Of a stretch of DNA of 64,000 bases, positions 27,075 to 33,974 are shown piece after piece (position 1 is the first letter of the stretch; each line of letters begins with the position of its first letter). A program made the translations under genes and the position numbers. The DNA is from SB11 sp965222995 (GTDB lineage Bacteria; Bacteroidota; Bacteroidia; UBA8524), in contig OZ244977.1 in NCBI GenBank assembly GCA_965222995.1, positions 2,604,001 to 2,668,000 on the forward strand, given 5' to 3'. The notes under the pieces are model-generated. The model saw only the letters and a program-made list of their open reading frames with translations. It did no database searches and was not told the origin of the DNA.

Positions 27075-28152
27075 CTGTAGAGCTTCCTAATTTTCTTAAT
27101 AATTTTATATGCGAAATAATCCCTCCGAAAAAAGAGGTTTTATTGGGTAATATTTCGTTTTTTATTAAACTTTTATATATAATTTTACTTATAGCATTAT
27201 AATGCACATGGCTAATATTTGGGAATAAATGGTGCGCTATATGGCAATTAAATCCCCCGAAAATAAAGTTTGCTGTTTTGCTAAACGGGTGAAAATCGTT
27301 TGAACTTTTTACCTGATGCATTAACCATGATGAACTGCTCAAATTCCCTTCATCAGCCTCAAAATACTCTGTTTTTTCTACATGATGGGTTATTAAAAAA
27401 GTAAACAATAAAAACCACGATATAACTAAATGAAATATTAAAAAAGCTAATAGTATTTGCATTAACGGAAGTGAAGAAAAAAATATGGGAATTAATAACG
27501 CATAAAAAATATAAATTAATTTAAACACCCAAAACTTCACAACCTCTTTGGTAGCATGTCGTTTGAAATTAAGGTTAGCATGCTTTTTTTGGTGAAACAA
27601 CACAAAATCTTTATAAAACACCCAATACAAGGTATAAATACCATATAAAACAGGGGCATAAATATATTGCCATTTATGGTATTTTTTGGGCATTTTTTCT
27701 TTTGATAAATGAACAATACTTCCCAATTCAATATCCACATCATAGCCCTCTGTATTGGGGTAGTTGTGGTGTGAGTGTACATGCCTCTTTTTCCATAAAT
27801 ACCCGCTTATACCCATTAGCATAAACAGTCCCTCAAACAAGTTGGCATTGAGTTTACGGGATTTAAATATGGCGTTATGCGAAAAATCGTGTGCAAAGTT
27901 TAATCCCAAAAAAACCGAAGCAAACCCTAAAACGGTATACCACACAACCAGTATAAAAAATGTATCGGAGAAAAGTATACCAACATAGCCACAAATAAAT
28001 AACAAAACATAAAACACAGCCTTTATTATTAAATAACCATTAGTTCTTATACCGGAAGATAAATACTGGTGCACCTCATTGCGAATACTCTTAAAAACAG
28101 CTTCTTCAGAAGCATTTTTAGCAAACTTGGGTTTATTTACTTCTATTGTCAT
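27061..28152 (-). CDS. Membrane fatty-acid desaturase
   Basis: 363 residues. Three histidine boxes bind the di-iron centre: H-D-F-S-H (box 1), H-V-H-S-H-H (box 2) and H-I-A-H-H (box 3), set among four membrane spans. This is the membrane-bound acyl-lipid/acyl-CoA desaturase family. It introduces a double bond into a fatty acyl chain using O2 and reduced electron carrier. It overlaps its paralogue upstream by 20 bases, so the two are a coupled pair. Regioselectivity cannot be read from the sequence. Confidence 0.92.
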   Translation of the reverse strand: MTIEVNKPKFAKNASEEAVFKSIRNEVHQYLSSGIRTNGYLIIKAVFYVLLFICGYVGILFSDTFFILVVWYTVLGFASVFLGLNFAHDFSHNAIFKSRKLNANLFEGLFMLMGISGYLWKKRHVHSHHNYPNTEGYDVDIELGSIVHLSKEKMPKKYHKWQYIYAPVLYGIYTLYWVFYKDFVLFHQKKHANLNFKRHATKEVVKFWVFKLIYIFYALLIPIFFSSLPLMQILLAFLIFHLVISWFLLFTFLITHHVEKTEYFEADEGNLSSSSWLMHQVKSSNDFHPFSKTANFIFGGFNCHIAHHLFPNISHVHYNAISKIIYKSLIKNEILPNKTSFFGGIISHIKLLRKLGSSTAIAA

Positions 28153-29212
28153 AGCCCATCTTTTTTAAAAACCTAAAATGCGATTGAAGTGCCTTGTAGT
28201 AGGGCATTTCTATGTATTCAATGCCAAACTCTTTTGCTGTTTGCCTAAAAATGGGAACTACTTTCAAGTAATGTATATGGCAAATATTGGGTAACAAATG
28301 ATGGAGGGCATGGGCATTAAACCCGCCCAAAGTCCAATTAAAAAACACACTTGAAGAGTTATAATCGGCACTAGTTAGCATTTGTAGTTTGGGCCAGCTC
28401 ATATTTAGGTTACCGTCCTCATCAGGCAAAGGGTGCTGTACTCGGTCAGACAAATGTGAAACGCCCAAAACAGCCGTAAATACAATAGAAACCATGGCAT
28501 GATTGAGCAAAAAAACTACTACAGTATGTTGCCATGCAAATGGTAATACCCAAATTGGTATTGCCAACATAAATATCAGATATACTATTTTGAAAAAGAA
28601 TAATTTAATTATTTCTTTTCTTGGTATTTTTATTTTTATAGTTCTGCTGCTATACCCCAACACTAAAAGTGTCTCTCTAAAAAAGAACCAGTTAAGCGAA
28701 TACAGCAAATACAAAAAAGGCGCATAAATATATTGGTATTTATGGTACCATTTCAGGGTTTGTGTATCCGTCATACGGATTAAAGGATTATGCAAAACAT
28801 CAATATCACTACCTTCTATATTAGTGTATAAATGATGCGACTCGTTATGGTACTTTTTCCAGATGTACGCATTGTTTCCTTGCAGGTTAAAACTCAATTG
28901 AAATAAAAATTCATTAAGCTTTTTATTTTTTACTGCTACTCCATGTGCTGCATCGTGTGAGACGTTAAAGGCTGTGAGCAACACAAACAAGCACATCAGC
29001 AAATAAAAGATATAGAACAGCGGCAATGCTGTTACAGTTAGCATAACTACATAAAACACCGCTACAAGCCCGAAATACAGGGCTATTTTAAAGTTCATTA
29101 GAGGGCTGCCCCTATATGAAAGATTATTTTCTTGGAAATATGTATGAATACGTTGGTTTAGCGTTTTATAAAACGCCGTACCTTCATCGTGGCTAAATTT
29201 AAGTTTTTTCAT
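28133..29212 (-). CDS. Membrane fatty-acid desaturase, tandem paralogue
   Basis: 359 residues with the boxes H-D-A-A-H, H-N-E-S-H-H and H-A-L-H-H and the same four-span plan as the downstream paralogue. The two proteins share layout (for example K-Y-Q-Y-I-Y-A-P in one and K-W-Q-Y-I-Y-A-P in the other) but are clearly diverged, so they may act at different chain positions or on different lipids. A -7-like box (CAAACCTA on the plus strand, 29232-29239) lies 20 bases upstream of the ATG. It is the first gene of the two-gene operon. Confidence 0.92.
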   Translation of the reverse strand: MKKLKFSHDEGTAFYKTLNQRIHTYFQENNLSYRGSPLMNFKIALYFGLVAVFYVVMLTVTALPLFYIFYLLMCLFVLLTAFNVSHDAAHGVAVKNKKLNEFLFQLSFNLQGNNAYIWKKYHNESHHLYTNIEGSDIDVLHNPLIRMTDTQTLKWYHKYQYIYAPFLYLLYSLNWFFFRETLLVLGYSSRTIKIKIPRKEIIKLFFFKIVYLIFMLAIPIWVLPFAWQHTVVVFLLNHAMVSIVFTAVLGVSHLSDRVQHPLPDEDGNLNMSWPKLQMLTSADYNSSSVFFNWTLGGFNAHALHHLLPNICHIHYLKVVPIFRQTAKEFGIEYIEMPYYKALQSHFRFLKKMGYDNRSK

Positions 29213-29231
29213 AGCATTAAATTTTGTGCTA

Positions 29232-29239
29232 CAAACCTA
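29232..29239 (-). promoter_or_regulatory. Possible -7 box of desaturase operon
   Basis: Read on the minus strand this is TAGGTTTG, an exact TAnnTTTG match, 20 bases before the ATG at 29212. No clear -33 element is visible. Confidence 0.35.
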
Positions 29240-29390
29240 TTTTAGCTTAAACAGCAGGTAAAAGTAAAAACTGCCTTGTGCAAAATCTTAATTTGCACTT
29301 TTTGCAAATAATACTATTCTTAAATAAAACAGCTATTAATTATTGCAATTTTATTTATTAAAAAATGATTTTCTTGAAATAATCCTTAAT

Positions 29391-30017
29391 CTATCTTTCC
29401 AGTAGCTTAAACGCTCTATTTCTTCCATGTCCCTGCATTATTGCCAGGTTTATCCAGCTTAGGGCAAACTTTTCAAGCAATTCTACTTTGTCATCTCCAC
29501 CAAAGTCGTAGCATGTCCCAAAACCTGTATCAAGAGCTAATTTTTGGGCTGTTTGTTTTGCCTCTGCATCATCGCCGGCCACAAACATATCTATCCCTAT
29601 TTTCTCACCATTTATTTCATAAACAGGGTTTAGCATATTCTCAAAACCTGTACTATTAAAACACTTTGCCAGTTTTGCATTTGTATTTGCCCTTAAAGCA
29701 TGAAAAGCCGTATCAAAACCTTCGGGCTTCATACGCACGGCATTTGTGGCATCAATAATGGTTTTATTGCTCACATTGCCTAATTGTGGGATTAAACCTA
29801 ATACAATATGTGCAGGGGTAGTAAGTATTATAGTTTCAGCTTGTTTAGTTGCATTTTCAATGGTATCAAACTTTGGGTTTGAGATTAATGCATTTGCCTT
29901 TTCTGCTTTTGAAGATTGTGGATCCCTAACCCCGAAAACAACAATATGCCCTGCTTTTATCCATCGGCTTCCCAAAGCACTCCCCACATTTCCCGCCCCT
30001 ATTATTGCTATATTCAT
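29391..30017 (-). CDS. NAD(P)-binding F420-reductase-like protein
   Basis: 208 residues. The N-terminal Rossmann motif is I-I-G-A-G-N-V-G-S-A-L-G, followed by G-V-R-D-P, L-T-T-P-A-H and I-D-A-T-N, the pattern of the F420-oxidoreductase/NADP-binding family. Outside F420-using organisms such proteins are NADPH-dependent reductases of unknown substrate, so the name should not be read as evidence for F420. It is the last gene of a minus-strand set with a barrel-like protein and a DJ-1/PfpI protein, divergent from an HxlR regulator. A redox or electrophile-stress role is plausible but unproved. Confidence 0.85.
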   Translation of the reverse strand: MNIAIIGAGNVGSALGSRWIKAGHIVVFGVRDPQSSKAEKANALISNPKFDTIENATKQAETIILTTPAHIVLGLIPQLGNVSNKTIIDATNAVRMKPEGFDTAFHALRANTNAKLAKCFNSTGFENMLNPVYEINGEKIGIDMFVAGDDAEAKQTAQKLALDTGFGTCYDFGGDDKVELLEKFALSWINLAIMQGHGRNRAFKLLER

Positions 30018-30041
30018 TTTATTAATATTTATTAAACAAAA

Positions 30042-30692
30042 TTAAAACTCGTGCCGTATAAAAATACCGGCATTATTATTCATAAAAAAATCCGAATTAT
30101 TTATTTGGCTATTATCAGCGCCCAAACCAAATTGCCATAAATTTCTCTTTAATCCCAATCGAATTCTCTGTATATGGGCATTTGTCCCATTAGCTTCTGT
30201 ACTAAATGCATTAATTAATTCCATTTGAGAAAATATGCTCCATTTATCCGCCAATTTAGGCTCAAAGCGGGTTAACACATAAAAATCTACTGCTGAATTA
30301 TCTACTATATCATATACCAGCCAAGTAAATAAGGTAATGGCATTTTTTCGCTTATAAAATTGCACTCCAACCCTACCTAAAACACCTCTGTTTAGTATGG
30401 TGGCATTTATTACAGGAGCCACACCCTTTAGTTGAGGCAAATTGTACGATATGGCATTTACTATGCCCATTTGCGGTAGGTTTTGGGTAGTGGTTTGCTC
30501 GTAATCCATTACTCCGCGCGAACGATTAAACAATAGCCACGGGGTATTTTTTTCATTATGATTTTTAAACCATTTAAAAAAAAGCACATCAACACTGGCT
30601 TTTTTATTTCCTGCAAAAACCTCAAAGGGAGTTTGTGCTTTTGCATTACCCGCAATTACCCAAACCAATACTACCAGTACTATTCTTTTCAT
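30042..30692 (-). CDS. Exported protein, probably a small outer-membrane beta-barrel
   Basis: 216 residues. A signal peptide (about 1-19, ending A-K-A-Q) is followed by alternating hydrophobic/polar strands (A-I-T-L-F-T-W-L-V-Y; V-D-F-Y-V-L-T-R-F; R-I-R-L-G-L-K) and a final aromatic residue in I-F-I-R-H-E-F. That ending is what outer-membrane barrels use for assembly. I do not recognise a named family. It lies 24 bases upstream of the reductase gene and 56 bases downstream of the DJ-1/PfpI gene, where a hairpin at 30709-30737 may reduce read-through. Confidence 0.65.
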   Translation of the reverse strand: MKRIVLVVLVWVIAGNAKAQTPFEVFAGNKKASVDVLFFKWFKNHNEKNTPWLLFNRSRGVMDYEQTTTQNLPQMGIVNAISYNLPQLKGVAPVINATILNRGVLGRVGVQFYKRKNAITLFTWLVYDIVDNSAVDFYVLTRFEPKLADKWSIFSQMELINAFSTEANGTNAHIQRIRLGLKRNLWQFGLGADNSQINNSDFFMNNNAGIFIRHEF

Positions 30693-30708
30693 AATTAAAA
30701 GAATTTAA

Positions 30709-30737
30709 GTTGCGGTTTGCCTGCGGCAAACCGCAAC
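30709..30737. repeat. Perfect 13-bp inverted repeat
   Basis: Arms GTTGCGGTTTGCC and GGCAAACCGCAAC enclose a three-base loop between the DJ-1/PfpI gene and the barrel gene. There is no proper T run on the minus strand, so it is either a weak terminator, an mRNA-processing hairpin or a REP-like unit. Confidence 0.7.
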
Positions 30738-30748
30738 AGACCTAAAAA

Positions 30749-31549
30749 TTATTTTGTTGTTTTTTTCTCTAGCTGAGCTATTACCAAACGTGCAGCTTCG
30801 GCTCCGCTATTTTGTTGTTGTCCGGTAATAAGGTTCCCGTCTTCAATGGCAAAGGGCGTAAATGCAGGTTTCACCACAAAGTTGGTATTGGGTAATTTAT
30901 TGGCTTCGTCTTCTATCCAAAACGGTTGGATTTTTTTGCCTACATAGCTATCGGCAAATTTCTCTTCGCTGTTGGCAAAACCCGTCCATTTTTTTCCTTC
31001 AACCAAGTATTTACCGTTGGGTAATTTAGCATCTAACAATACACAGGTAGAGTGGCATACCAAAGCTGTAGGGTTACCTGTTTGGTAGTATTTCACTACA
31101 AAATCTGCCAGTTTTTTATTGCCTTTAAAGGTATACATGGGGCTTTGCCCGCCAACTAAAAAAATAGCACTGTAATCACTCATATCTACATCAGCCAGTT
31201 TTCTTGTACTATCAATAAGTGCCATGTGTTTTTTAGAGTGTAACCAGCCCAGTGAAATTAAATCGTTTGCGCTGTAGCCGCTTTTATCCTCGGGGTTACT
31301 GTAGCTGTCAAACTCAAGTTTTCCTCCATTCGGGCTCACAATTTCAACTTCATAGCCTGCATTGGTAAACTCCCAATAGGGGTGTGTAAGCTCTGCTGCC
31401 CAACACCCTATGGGCCAGCCTGTAGTTTTTGATACTGAGGGATTGGCAGCAATCATCAGTATTTTTCCTTTGCTTGTTTGTGTGTGTTGTGCATTCGCAG
31501 CAATACCTAGTGTTGCTGTAAGTACTATAAGTGTAACTAACTTTTTCAT
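30749..31549 (-). CDS. DJ-1/PfpI-family (Hsp31-like) exported protein
   Basis: 266 residues with a signal peptide (about 1-20, ending A-N-A-Q), which is unusual because most homologues are cytoplasmic. The DJ-1/PfpI fold is shown by I-L-M-I-A-A-N-P, F-L-V-G-G-Q-S and the nucleophile elbow A-L-V-C-H-S-T-C. The conserved cysteine before the histidine is present. Hsp31-like members act as glyoxalase III, deglycase or chaperone. The gene diverges from an HxlR regulator whose intergenic region holds repeated operator-like sites, so it is probably the main target of that regulator. Confidence 0.88.
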   Translation of the reverse strand: MKKLVTLIVLTATLGIAANAQHTQTSKGKILMIAANPSVSKTTGWPIGCWAAELTHPYWEFTNAGYEVEIVSPNGGKLEFDSYSNPEDKSGYSANDLISLGWLHSKKHMALIDSTRKLADVDMSDYSAIFLVGGQSPMYTFKGNKKLADFVVKYYQTGNPTALVCHSTCVLLDAKLPNGKYLVEGKKWTGFANSEEKFADSYVGKKIQPFWIEDEANKLPNTNFVVKPAFTPFAIEDGNLITGQQQNSGAEAARLVIAQLEKKTTK

Positions 31550-31592
31550 AATATTTTTTAATTATTTATAGCACAAAGTTGAACACATATAG

Positions 31593-31600
31593 TACATTTG
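31593..31600 (+). promoter_or_regulatory. -7 box of the HxlR gene
   Basis: TACATTTG matches TAnnTTTG exactly and ends 64 bases before the HxlR ATG. The transcription start would fall inside the operator-like repeats just downstream, which suggests autoregulation. Confidence 0.4.
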
Positions 31601-31605
31601 ACAAT

Positions 31606-31643
31606 ATACTTACTTTTAAGTACTATACTTACTTTAAAGAAAG
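31606..31643. promoter_or_regulatory. Operator-like direct repeats for HxlR
   Basis: ATACTTACTTT occurs at 31606-31616 and again at 31625-31635, 19 bases apart. Each copy is part of a loose inverted repeat (TACTTA/TAAGTA at the first, ATACTT/AAAGTAT at the second). The sites lie between the divergent DJ-1/PfpI and HxlR genes, the usual place for HxlR binding. Confidence 0.55.
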
Positions 31644-31664
31644 TATGTTGATAAAGAAACAGTT

Positions 31665-32063
31665 ATGGGAGAATTTTTATATAATAACAAGCTATACTAT
31701 AACCCTGTTGAATTTGCTATGGACAGAATTGGGGGCACGTGGAAAATGCCAATTCTTTGGCGGCTAAAAGACAGTATAATGCGCTATGGCGAGTTGAAAA
31801 AAGACATTCCGCATATTACACATAAAATGCTTACTTCACAGCTTAGGGAACTGGAAGCAGAGGGTTTTATACATAGGGAAGTTTATCCTGTTGTTCCACC
31901 CAAAGTAGAGTATTCTATTACCGAAAAGGGAAAACAATCCATACCCATTATTGAAACCATTAGAAATTACGGGCTAGCATTAATGGATGAGTTGGGTGTT
32001 AATGATGGAAAAACAAAAAATCAGCCTAAAAAGAAACCTTCTAAAAAATCGCCTAAAAAGTAA
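31665..32063 (+). CDS. HxlR-family winged-helix regulator
   Basis: 132 residues. The HxlR core is clear: R-I-G-G-T-W-K-M-P-I-L-W-R-L, R-Y-G-E-L-K-K-D-I, the recognition-helix region I-T-H-K-M-L-T-S-Q-L-R-E-L and the wing V-P-P-K-V-E-Y-S-I-T-E-K-G. HxlR proteins are dimeric regulators that often sense reactive electrophiles through a cysteine. No cysteine is visible in this protein, so another signal is likely. The C-terminus has a lysine-rich tail (K-K-K-P-S-K-K-S-P-K-K) encoded within a 43-bp overlap with the convergent VIT gene. It diverges from the DJ-1/PfpI gene. Confidence 0.92.
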   Translation: MGEFLYNNKLYYNPVEFAMDRIGGTWKMPILWRLKDSIMRYGELKKDIPHITHKMLTSQLRELEAEGFIHREVYPVVPPKVEYSITEKGKQSIPIIETIRNYGLALMDELGVNDGKTKNQPKKKPSKKSPKK

Positions 32064-32764
32064 GCTACCAAAGCAGCAATAGTTCCTAAAGTAAGGGTCT
32101 CTATTATTCCTTTTCTTTTGCTGGTATGGTTTACTATGGATTTTAAATACCCTATGCCAATGAAACTAAGCCCCGTAAGTGATGCCGACCATATAAATGC
32201 ATCTTTAGACTGCAAACCTAATATATAATCAATCAGGTACACCACTATAGGCACAAACCCCACCAAAACAAAGGATACAAAAGTCATTACACCTGATTGT
32301 AGCGGAGCCTTGTTACCACCATCGTGCATTTCCAGTTCTTCTTTCATCATCACATCCACCCATCGGTCTTTATCAGCTATTATCACCTCTACTACATCAT
32401 TTAAAAGCTTACCCTCAAACCCCTTGGTGGCATATATTTCTCTCACTTCTTCTATTTCTTTTTCTCGCCAGTTTTCTATTTCCCAGTATTCTCTGCGCTT
32501 ATGCTTTTCATAGTTTTCCCGTTCTGCCTTAGCACTTAAATAACTGCCTACACTCATAGCAAAACCGTCGGCAAACAGGTTTGCAAAACCTAAAATTAAA
32601 ATTACATCGCTACCCAAACTTGCACCTGCAGCACCTGCAACTACAGCAAAAGTAGTAACACACCCATCTATACCCCCATATACAAACTCGCCCAAATAAT
32701 CTTGGTACTTGCTTAGCTTGTTATTTCCATGGTGCAGGTGTACTTCGGTAGGTTTAGCAGTCAT
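32021..32764 (-). CDS. VIT-family (CCC1-like) iron/manganese transporter
   Basis: 247 residues. The N-terminal Y-G-G-I-D-G-C-V-T-T-F-A-V-V-A-G-A-A-G-A-S (given here as separated residues) is the VIT hallmark. It is followed by the span with F-A-D-G-F-A-M-S-V-G-S-Y, a cytoplasmic helical hairpin rich in glutamate (residues about 85-150, the metal-binding region), and three C-terminal spans. Members move Fe2+ or Mn2+ out of the cytoplasm in exchange for protons. The gene stands alone, with its 3' end overlapping the convergent HxlR gene by 43 bases. Confidence 0.92.
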   Translation of the reverse strand: MTAKPTEVHLHHGNNKLSKYQDYLGEFVYGGIDGCVTTFAVVAGAAGASLGSDVILILGFANLFADGFAMSVGSYLSAKAERENYEKHKRREYWEIENWREKEIEEVREIYATKGFEGKLLNDVVEVIIADKDRWVDVMMKEELEMHDGGNKAPLQSGVMTFVSFVLVGFVPIVVYLIDYILGLQSKDAFIWSASLTGLSFIGIGYLKSIVNHTSKRKGIIETLTLGTIAALVAYFLGDFLEGFFLG

Positions 32765-32817
32765 AATTGCGGCAAAGAATTAGTATTCGTATTAAGAAAC
32801 CTTAAAATTACAGTTTC

Positions 32818-33177
32818 TTATTTGTAAAGATTATTTAGTTCCTCCTTTATTTTTTTGGTTAATCCTTTCACAACCAAATCATAAGAGTGGTCTATCAATT
32901 CTTTAATCAGTCTGTCGTCAATACTACCATCCATAACAATAGTATTCCAGTGTTTCTTATTCATGTGGTAGCCTGCGGTTACTCCTTCATGTTGCTCACG
33001 AAGTGATATAGCCAATTCAGGGTCGCATTTAAGGTTTATACTCACAAAATCATTCACATCGCAGGCACTAAACATCTTTCCCATTACTTTAAATACCAAT
33101 GTATTCTCATCAAACGGGAACTCCTCGGTTACTCCGGCTTTGGCTATACAGTACTCCCTATACACTTCAATATCCAT
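32818..33177 (-). CDS. MmcQ/YjbR-family protein
   Basis: 119 residues with the family layout: an N-terminal helix, E-E-F-P-F-D-E-N-T-L-V-F-K-V as the first strands, N-L-K-C-D-P-E at the middle, Y-H-M-N-K-K-H-W-N-T-I in the last strand and a C-terminal helix. YjbR has a double-wing-like fold and DNA binding has been proposed, but its job is unknown. It is probably monocistronic; the VIT gene follows 53 bases downstream on the same strand. Confidence 0.88.
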   Translation of the reverse strand: MDIEVYREYCIAKAGVTEEFPFDENTLVFKVMGKMFSACDVNDFVSINLKCDPELAISLREQHEGVTAGYHMNKKHWNTIVMDGSIDDRLIKELIDHSYDLVVKGLTKKIKEELNNLYK

Positions 33178-33237
33178 AGCTCAAAAATATAAAATACGAA
33201 GTGTTATTTCTGAAAACAGATTATTTAGAGTTAAAAT

Positions 33238-33891
33238 CTACATACTCAGAAAGCCGTCTTTAGCTTTATCAAGGTCGCAGGCTACAGGTTTGCCGTTTTT
33301 CCCTTTAAAAGAACCTGAGGCACTATATTGCCATATTAGGTAATCGTTCCACCCTCTGGGTAGTTCAGGGGTTTGTACTTTACCGTAATTGGCTATCCAA
33401 AGCGGTACTGAACCTAAATTGTGGTTGGCAGGTAAATTGGCAGTGAGAAAATAGGCATAGCTGTATATAATATAGGTGTTTACACCTCCTGCTTTAAGGG
33501 TATCAAAAAAGCTATTTATATATTCTAGTACCTGCTCAGGGGTAAGTTTTGAGGGGTTAGCTTCAATATCTAATGTAGGGGGCAAATCTGCCTTGGGTAG
33601 CTTTTCAAAAGACTGCAAAAATGCTTCTGCTTCTAATTTTGCATCGGCAGCAGGGTTCTTATTGTTGTTAAGGGTTGCAAAATGGTAGTACCCCAGTTTT
33701 AATTTAGCAGCCTGGGCACCCTGTGCATTTTTAAGCGCAAAAGGGTCAATATAGCCTACCCCTTCGGTAGCTTTTACATAAGCGAAGAGCACTTCGCCCG
33801 GAAGCGGTGTAATTGGTGATTGAATTTCATTCCAGTCTATATCCCATTGATAGCGAGATACATCAATTCCATTGATAGAGTAATTGCTCAT
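33238..33891 (-). CDS. Glycoside hydrolase family 25 muramidase-like protein
   Basis: 217 residues covering one complete GH25 barrel. It has G-I-D-V-S-R-Y-Q (D10) at the first strand, F-A-Y-V-K-A-T-E-G, G-Y-Y-H-F-A and the catalytic pair region L-D-I-E (D108, E110). GH25 enzymes cleave the MurNAc-GlcNAc bond of peptidoglycan. There is no signal peptide or membrane anchor, so how it would reach the wall is unclear; a holin-like neighbour is absent. It is preceded on the minus strand by its own short leader and followed 60 bases later by the YjbR gene. Confidence 0.9.
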   Translation of the reverse strand: MSNYSINGIDVSRYQWDIDWNEIQSPITPLPGEVLFAYVKATEGVGYIDPFALKNAQGAQAAKLKLGYYHFATLNNNKNPAADAKLEAEAFLQSFEKLPKADLPPTLDIEANPSKLTPEQVLEYINSFFDTLKAGGVNTYIIYSYAYFLTANLPANHNLGSVPLWIANYGKVQTPELPRGWNDYLIWQYSASGSFKGKNGKPVACDLDKAKDGFLSM

Positions 33892-33916
33892 AATAGTTTT
33901 TTTGTGAAATATACAA

Positions 33917-33946
33917 AAAAAGCCCTGTCTCTCGACAGGGCTTTTA
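33917..33946 (-). terminator. Terminator of the large T9SS gene
   Basis: Stem AGCCCTGTC/GACAGGGCT extended by A/T pairs, loop TCTC, followed by T residues when read on the minus strand. It separates the T9SS gene at 33975 from the GH25 gene. Confidence 0.85.
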
Positions 33947-33974
33947 AATGTTTATTAATTTTTATGGAAGGGGA

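Noticed and set aside
29391..30017. Evidence of coenzyme F420 metabolism
   Set aside because: The family name comes from archaeal members; the visible motif only supports NAD(P) binding.
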